From the NCBI GenBank assembly GCA_011947345.1, contig JAAVTG010000532.1, positions 1 to 22,078 on the forward strand: a stretch of 22,078 nucleotides of DNA, written 5' to 3'. The notes under the pieces were generated by a model. It was not told the origin of the DNA. It did no database searches and saw only the letters and a program-made list of their open reading frames with translations. Shown piece by piece: positions 17,167-22,078 of the stretch (positions are counted from its first letter, which is position 1; the number at the start of each line of letters is the position of its first letter). The translations under genes were made by a program, and so were the position numbers. Source of the DNA: Phytophthora quininea. Lineage: Eukaryota; Oomycota; Peronosporomycetes; Peronosporales; Peronosporaceae.

Positions 17167-18185
17167 GCCATTGCAGAGGAGACTGCAGCGTTTGACTTAG
17201 TGATACGGCGGCTTCGGGAGTTCTATAACGAGCGTCTGCAGCACCCGCTAACAACCCAGAAACAAACAGCTGCCGTGATCTGGAGAGCATGCGATGTATG
17301 CTCTGGTTTCCGGATCGAGGATAGGAGTTTCGAAACCAACAGACTAGATTAGCCGACAAGAGCACGAGGGAGCCGAGGGGCTGCCCAACTCCAGAAGTCT
17401 CACTCGCGAATTTTCCGGGCTTTAACCGCCTCACCACGCCCTCAATCGAGGCTGGCAGCGACCAATACAGCCTATTGCCCCCTCCCCCAAACGACTGAAT
17501 CGTATCCTTGGAAAGTTTGCGGGTCGCTCGCCGCGATCTTGACCTGGCGAGAGAAGTCACTAGAGACGTTGATAAAGTGATTGGAGATACTTTTGCGGGT
17601 GCTCGTGGTGCTCGATGGAAAATGCAATACGACATAATGAAGCAAATAGCAGAGGAGGGAGGAGCACGAGTTCGCTATCACGAAACCCAAGTGCAGGTGG
17701 TACGTGGCGACCAGGAACCTGCTGGTGTGCTAGCTCGTGACGTAGCTCACCTCTCTCCACCTAGAAGGGGTGGGCGAGCATCGTTGTCTTCAACGCGAGC
17801 TGCTTTGCGACGGGGTGGACCAAGGCCGTATGGCTATGCGAGGAAATTTGCTCCGTTAGGAGGCAGCAGACGCGGTCGGCTTGGAGCCGGGACGACCCGT
17901 GCACCGGCGCCCCGCCCCACCCCACCTGGCACCAATGATGGTAGTGACAGTGCCCACGGTCGTGGAAGGATGGTTACCACCCCAGTGGCGCAAAACACAA
18001 TTATTGAGAGGGAAAACGAAGATTCATCCGAGGCAGAAGAATATGGGGATCTTGGTCTGAGTCATTTGCTCGAGTCTAGCTCCAGCTCAAGTAGCTCCTA
18101 CAGGCCCAGCTCATCCAGTGAATGTAATGATAGCGCAGATGAAGACAACAGTGCGGATGAAGATGGCAATGCAGATGAAGCCTGA
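17167..18185 (+). pseudogene. Acidic-tailed helical protein, family member 3, probably interrupted
   Basis: An exon-like segment starts after the acceptor-like CGCCCGCAG at 17158-17166 and reads AIAEETAAFDLVIRRLREFYNERLQ, which matches IAAENQAFEYMLAAYDNLRQ of member 2. About 200 bp later the similarity resumes at 17511 (SLRVARRDLDLAREVTRDVD; KVIGDTF). It continues uninterrupted through a basic Arg/Gly-rich middle (RRGGPRPYGYARKF; GGSRRGRLGAG), Pro-rich sequence, a poly-Ser run and the acidic repeats ADED to the stop at 18183-18185. The intervening stretch (about 17280-17500) has stops and no splice pair that restores phase, so an insertion or rearrangement probably broke the gene. The start codon is not certain; ATG at 17050 opens the frame but lies in what may be intron. 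The Arg/Gly middle is absent from members 1 and 2. It suggests nucleic-acid binding, by composition only. Confidence 0.55.
18132..18182 (+). repeat. 18-bp tandem units encoding ADED-type acidic repeats
   Basis: About three imperfect units of AGYGCRGATGAAGAY type encode DSADED, NSADED and GNADEA at the end of family member 3. Differences between units are few, and the period of 18 keeps the frame. Confidence 0.7.
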
Positions 18186-18500
18186 AGTTCTACTGTCACT
18201 TGGCAACGCACAGCAGTGAATCGTCGGTGACATGCGCTCAAAAGGCGTCAAATTGTGTGTAACACATAAGTTTAGCAAACGCCTAGTTTACATTCAATTT
18301 TAAAATCAAAATTCATTTTTGATTTAGTGATTTATTTTTACTTCGAAGAATAAAATAGTGATTTTACTCAAAAGAACTTTAAAGGATAAAATTAACGTTT
18401 ACGAACTGCGTTTTTTCCCAGGACCACTGGGCCCGGGTAAGCTATGTCGTTATTTTTTTCATCTTTCCATTCTTCCATCCATCTATCACTAGGCTAATAT
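18186..18500. other. AT-rich spacer with a small hairpin
   Basis: No gene. A perfect 9-bp inverted repeat, AAATCAAAA (18303-18311) and TTTTGATTT (18317-18325), with a 5-nt loop, lies about 120 bp after the stop of family member 3. It could mark a transcript end. Confidence 0.4.
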
Positions 18501-18620
18501 AGTGACGGAACCGGTACTGATACCGGTATTAGTATGGACCATATGGTATTTTGGACCATACGGTTTTACCGACCACGCAATTAATCCTAGTTGGGCTGTA
18601 CTCTCAGCACTTCGTCTGCT

Positions 18621-18685
18621 TATTCGCGTAGCCCTAGTTGTAAGGAGTAGTAGAACTACTCCTTACAACTAGGGCTACGCGAATA
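18621..18685. repeat. Perfect 31-bp inverted repeat with 3-nt spacer
   Basis: Left arm 18621-18651 (starting TATTCGCGTAGCCC) and right arm 18655-18685 are exact reverse complements, separated only by AGA. Such a sequence would form a very stable hairpin in RNA or a cruciform in DNA. Confidence 0.97.
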
Positions 18686-18733
18686 CTGGGACAGGACTTT
18701 TTAAATACTGGTACCAGTGATATGTGTATTTTG

Positions 18734-18770
18734 GCATCTAGCGCGCCTGCTTCGCAGCCGCGCCATCTGC
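18734..18770 (+). repeat. 37-bp dispersed repeat, copy 2
   Basis: Same strand and 33/37 identity to 1564-1600. This copy retains the CpG sites that the other lost. It lies 48 bp to the right of the 31-bp inverted repeat. Confidence 0.75.
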
Positions 18771-19026
18771 CCTCGTGGGTTGGCAGATACAAACAAACGA
18801 GGATGGCCTATAGAAGCAATATCGTACGGGTAATTACCGGTAGTGACCAGCGTTGACATTACCGGTAAACTTGGGCTGGGCTATTCTCTAAGAACTAGCC
18901 AGCTGTCAAAAATCCGAAACAAGTACTAGACTGTAAACCAGTACCAGTACTACGGGAAAAAAATGTGATGACATATTATCGAGTTACACTGTGCACCAAC
19001 ACGATGACTACACAGGGGCTAGAGTG

Positions 19027-21098
19027 TCAGCAATTCAGAAGAAACTGCATAGACATCGATCTCCGTCCTACTGCATCCGCAACGGTTGGCGAAAGAGGCA
19101 GCACAAGTGTCTCCTCGTCGACTTCGGATTCTTCGCTGTGATGACCTCCGATTCTGCATGGTCTTGGCAACGGTATTGCCTGTGGGACGAGGTTTGCATT
19201 TGTCTCCTCTGCATCATTGGCGTGCCTTCGGCAACTTCGTCTATTGTGGCCGACTTCCTCGCAAATCTTGCACTTGTACGTCGAACGCGCACTCGTTTCG
19301 CCCGAACTTGCGATTCGACGAGCCACCCTTCGCCCGGCTTGCTTGTAGAAGGGCGACGGTTGTATGACTTGACCGCCTGATGCGCGATCATTGACTGGGA
19401 GCTCGATACCTCGGCCTCGAAATGTGTCAGCGTAGAACACAGCGAAGTAGGCTGAACTAAAACCTTCCAGGCCGCGTTTTTTTATGTTGCAGTGCCTGAA
19501 AACCGCGCGAATGTGGCGACAGGTAATGTCCATTTGATCGGACGTTGCGCATGAGCACGAAGGGATGCTGACATCAATCCTCCTATCTCTAGAGGAGCCT
19601 GCTCTGCTGGCAGAGTAAACAATATCAGTTGATCGCCGAACCAGATATTCGCCCAGCCGTTTTGTTTCCTCCTCCCATAATTTCTTGGCATGAGGTGTGA
19701 GCTCCTTCGCTGCATCAATCCAAGCCGCTGCTTGTTGGTCACGATCACTACAACGCTGCATTTCAGTTACAGCACACCGGTAAAAGGCGTCGTGGGGGCT
19801 GCGTAGCGAAGGCCGTTTTCCAACATGGCGCTATTGTCACTCTCAACAAAGTTCGTACTGCGCCGCCCGAATAGAGGCATGGCTGTCTCGGGACCGGAAT
19901 TCTCGTCGGTATCGGGCGGGACAAACGTCGACATGTTTGCGTGCACCGTCCAGCGCACGGGCTTAATCTTCTTGACATATTCTGCCACCGGATTGCCATA
20001 ACTACTGCGCAAGGTGGCAACCGCCTTCGTATACTCGGCCTGCATTTCAGTACCTTGTATCTTCCAAATGGCGTTCTCGAACTCGGCCCCAGCAAAACCA
20101 AACTCCTTCTTGAGGTTACGGATGATGTGGATGGTGCAATATCGCAGGTGTAGGCGAACACCGGTAGCTCTGAAAAAGGATCTACTGCATCTAAGATTTT
20201 TCCTCGATCGCAAAATAAAGGACGATTTCCGAGGGCAATACCAGCCTCATTGCAGCGCTCCAAGAATCATAAAATGTTCCTCTTGTCTTCAACGTTCACT
20301 AGAGCAGTCGCCAGCGTGACATTTTGACCATTGCCGTCGTGGCCCAACAGCGACAAAATCACGCCGTTGTACTTGGCGTATCTGCTATGAGCTCCGTCAA
20401 AGCCTAGAAGAGGCAGTAACTTGTGCTGCACGGAAATATTCGTCCCAAAAACCAAGAAACCACGCAGGAACCGCCGATGTTGATCAACTTCCAGGCCCAC
20501 AGATGTTCCAGGGTTTATATCGCGGAGAGCAGCTAGCAAACCGGGAAGGCGAGTGAAAGATTCATCCCATTCACCCTCTAGCGATTGTAGAACACGGTCC
20601 TTGGCTCTATAAAATTTGGACCGGGATTTTGTAGGTTGATTCCGTCGCAATCTTGGACAAGCCAGAGCGTAGCTTTCCGCTTTGCTTTTAGGTTGGTACG
20701 TACAGCAGCAGAAAATGTCGGCAACCTGGCAATCTGCTTCTCCGTCGGGTCGGGAACACTCTCGCACGCATCGCGATGCTTATCCGTCAATGTGGATACG
20801 TACATATAACCCACATTTTCATCGTCTCTCTTCGTTATGCGAACTTCACACTCACAATCGTTGTCGAAACACTTAAATGTCTTGCTGCGACCGTTGCAGG
20901 TGGCCACGCGGCAGGCTTTGTTGGCATTGTAGACGTAGTCTTTGATGAAGGTGGTGGCGACCTTCCATGTCGGAAACCGCTGGTCTTTTTCAGCTCTGAA
21001 GTCCCATACTCAGAGAGTAAGTCAAAAAGAGCGCGACAGCTTGCCGTTGGCGTCATGGCGACGAGGAAGGCGAATTGAAAAGTAATGCTCGACAGCAT
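19027..21098 (-). pseudogene. MULE transposase with SWIM finger and zinc knuckle, frameshifted
   Basis: Reading on minus: the N-terminus from about 21098 (SCRALFDLLSEYGTSELKK) shifts at an AAAAA run near 20990 into QRFPTWKVATTFIKDYVYNA. It continues with CNGRSKTFKCFDNDCECEVR, an N-terminal zinc-binding region of the FLYWCH/WRKY-like kind found in MULE transposases. A shift near 20620 leads to the DDE core: LLPLLGFDGAHSRYAKYNGV, with the first catalytic Asp at 20396-20398, then LLGHDGNGQN and TLATALVNVEDKRN. Further shifts near 20275 and 20160 give NEAGIALGNRPLFCDRGK and HLRYCTIHIIRNLKKEFG. A further reading (20213-19767) ends near 19767. The final frame (19761-19027) has a SWIM finger, CxC...CxH at 19557-19513, and a CCHC knuckle, CKICEEVGHNRRSC at 19272-19231. 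Family role: cut-and-paste transposition of Mutator-like elements. Terminal repeats and 9-bp target duplications were not found. Five or so lesions make it inactive. Confidence 0.85.
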
Positions 21099-21544
21099 TT
21101 CTCAACGGTAACGCGTTCTACTTCTCGAAATCTCGCCTGGAACGAGCACACTTCCTCGCAATCTTATTACTACAACGATGCCCTATATGCTAATAAAATC
21201 TTGCGTAAATACACGCAGAATTACTAATGGGTAGTCTCGATTATCCTAAAATACAATGAATCAAATAACATTAGAATAATTAGATAAAATTGAGATAAGA
21301 ATAAAGCATTTATACGCTTAAACCGCGTGAAATTCGTTGCGACTAGGCTAACGAGACAGTAGCTTGCTGTGACTTGGTCGTTCTTGCTCGTCCTCAAACT
21401 TGACAGCCAACCAATCTGGACCCGCGGCACTTGTACACACAAAAGACCTATGAAATGCTATAGTTATTATTCCACCGTACATCTCATCGCAGTGATTAAA
21501 CGAACCTCGCAGGGGATAGCCACAACGGAGCTCACGCCACTATA
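21099..21544. other. No gene seen
   Basis: AT-rich stretch with no coding frame of note. It would contain the upstream end of the MULE element and the lost C-terminal coding part of the Harbinger-like remnant, but neither could be recognised. Confidence 0.45.
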
Positions 21545-21967
21545 CTACCCTGAGGTGTTTCGATTCTCCGCCGTCCCCTTAAACGTATAAATGCACAACG
21601 TGATATACAGATTCTCGAAAAGCTTTCGTATCATCTTGGTGACAATGTAGCTTGGGATGGCGAACTTAGCTGCCATGTCCTCCCATGTATCTGGATGAAG
21701 CGTGCCGAGCGTCATGACAAAACTACCCTCGGTCTTAATGTCAGCGTGGCAACCGCGAGCAACATGATACTTCACAACAGTGTAGTCGCGAACAGACAAC
21801 CATGTCTCGTTGAATTCGCGTGTCGACAAGTTAGTCAGGCCCTTAATCTCCCTGAGCCACCAAATCCTCGGTACTCGTCCATATCGGTTGTCCGTCATAC
21901 CACTGTCGACTTCGTGGGCCTTGTGGTGTGGAACTCGCTCAACGCGTCTTCGGAATCGGTTTGAGTC
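21545..21967 (-). pseudogene. N-terminal remnant of a DDE_Tnp_4 / Harbinger-like transposase
   Basis: The frame is open from just after a TGA at 21968-21970 to a stop at 21545. It reads GRVPRIWWLREIKGLTNLST, then REFNETWLSVRDYTVVKYHV and FVMTLGTLHPDTWEDMAAKF, then SYIVTKMIRKLF. I recognise this as the segment before the catalytic domain of the large oomycete DDE_Tnp_4 (Harbinger-type) family: LREIKGLTNLSTREFNETW, then the LHPxTWED helix-turn-helix-like part. The catalytic domain is missing; the frame ends with unrelated sequence (TFKGTAENRNTSG) and no Asp triad. Upstream of the TGA, other frames may hold a few more N-terminal residues up to the window edge. It is a truncated, inactive fragment. 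Confidence 0.65.
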
Positions 21968-22078
21968 TCATGCAGATGGGCTACGACCTCCTGAAGAAGA
22001 ACACGGGCCTTTTGCGGGCATAGACAGATCCAGTGACTCGTCCGCTGCATAGATTCACCAAACGCCGTGGCTAATGAA

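Larger units (their letters stand above)
18501..18960. mobile_element. Foldback/MITE-like repeat region
   Basis: No coding frame. The stretch holds the perfect 31-bp inverted repeat at 18621-18685, the 37-bp repeat shared with 1564-1600, and at least four ACCGGT motifs. GGTACTG near 18513 is mirrored by CAGTACC near 18943. The combination suggests a small non-autonomous element. Its ends and target duplication were not identified. Confidence 0.45.

Noticed and set aside
17108..17635. 175-codon minus reading frame
   Set aside because: Lies antisense to family member 3, whose plus-strand similarity to member 2 covers both ends; only the middle part remains unexplained and is listed as a finding.
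1..22078. tRNA, rRNA, CRISPR array, LTR retrotransposon
   Set aside because: No cloverleaf, rRNA segment, regularly spaced repeat array, reverse transcriptase or integrase motif was seen on either strand.
21811..22078. Minus frame continuing open from the Harbinger-like remnant to the right edge
   Set aside because: Careful codon counting shows an in-frame TGA at 21968-21970; a neighbouring frame is open beyond it but not in phase.

Overview
The window looks like a repeat-rich, gene-poor stretch of nuclear DNA from a eukaryote, most likely an oomycete (Phytophthora, Pythium or downy-mildew type). The reasons are short introns of about 60-90 nt, a DUF6818/Myb-SANT protein of the type common in oomycetes, a histone H4 gene, and a mosaic of decayed DNA transposons whose proteins read like the oomycete versions of these families. 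There is no rRNA, tRNA, CRISPR array or prokaryotic operon. The lineage call rests on recognition of protein families from memory, not on a search.

Layout, left to right. (1) 1-1205, minus: an open transposase reading frame of the DDE_1 (pogo/Tigger-like) kind that runs off the left edge. (2) 1270-2170: no gene, but ACCGGT-rich repeat sequence. (3) 2175-8482, plus: a decayed autonomous Helitron. It has a tandemly duplicated N-terminal segment, a DUF6570-like cysteine-containing domain, a Rep domain with HUH (HVH) and two-tyrosine motifs, and a Pif1-type helicase, all cut by frameshifts and at least one nonsense mutation. (4) 8565-11440: three broken or doubtful genes: a basic, Ser/Arg-rich reading on minus, an oxygenase-like fold plus C2H2 finger on minus, and a coiled-coil remnant on plus. 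(5) 11938-14740, plus: an unrecognised gene with likely introns, a DUF6818 (Myb/SANT-like) gene with one clear intron and a frameshifted coiled-coil tail, and an intact, strongly divergent histone H4. (6) 14912-18185: three related genes, one on minus and two on plus, each with an N-terminal helical Ala/Arg/Glu-rich region and an acidic Ser/Asp/Glu tail. They are separated by degenerate GCCGTCGTGCTG-like repeats. (7) 18186-18960: AT-rich spacer and a foldback/MITE-like region with a perfect 31-bp inverted repeat. (8) 19027-21098, minus: a decayed MULE transposase with an N-terminal zinc-binding region, DDE core, SWIM finger and CCHC knuckle. (9) 21545-21967, minus: an N-terminal remnant of a DDE_Tnp_4/Harbinger-like transposase.

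The most interesting part is 13-18.2 kb. A histone H4 variant lacks Lys20, Lys44, Arg45 and Lys77 but keeps the acetylatable tail lysines. It lies between a SANT-like DNA-binding protein and three members of an acidic-tailed family I cannot name. Acidic tails are typical of histone chaperones, so a small chromatin-related gene cluster is a reasonable but untested idea. The transposon genes do not form a working system here: all but the edge-truncated DDE_1 transposase are interrupted.
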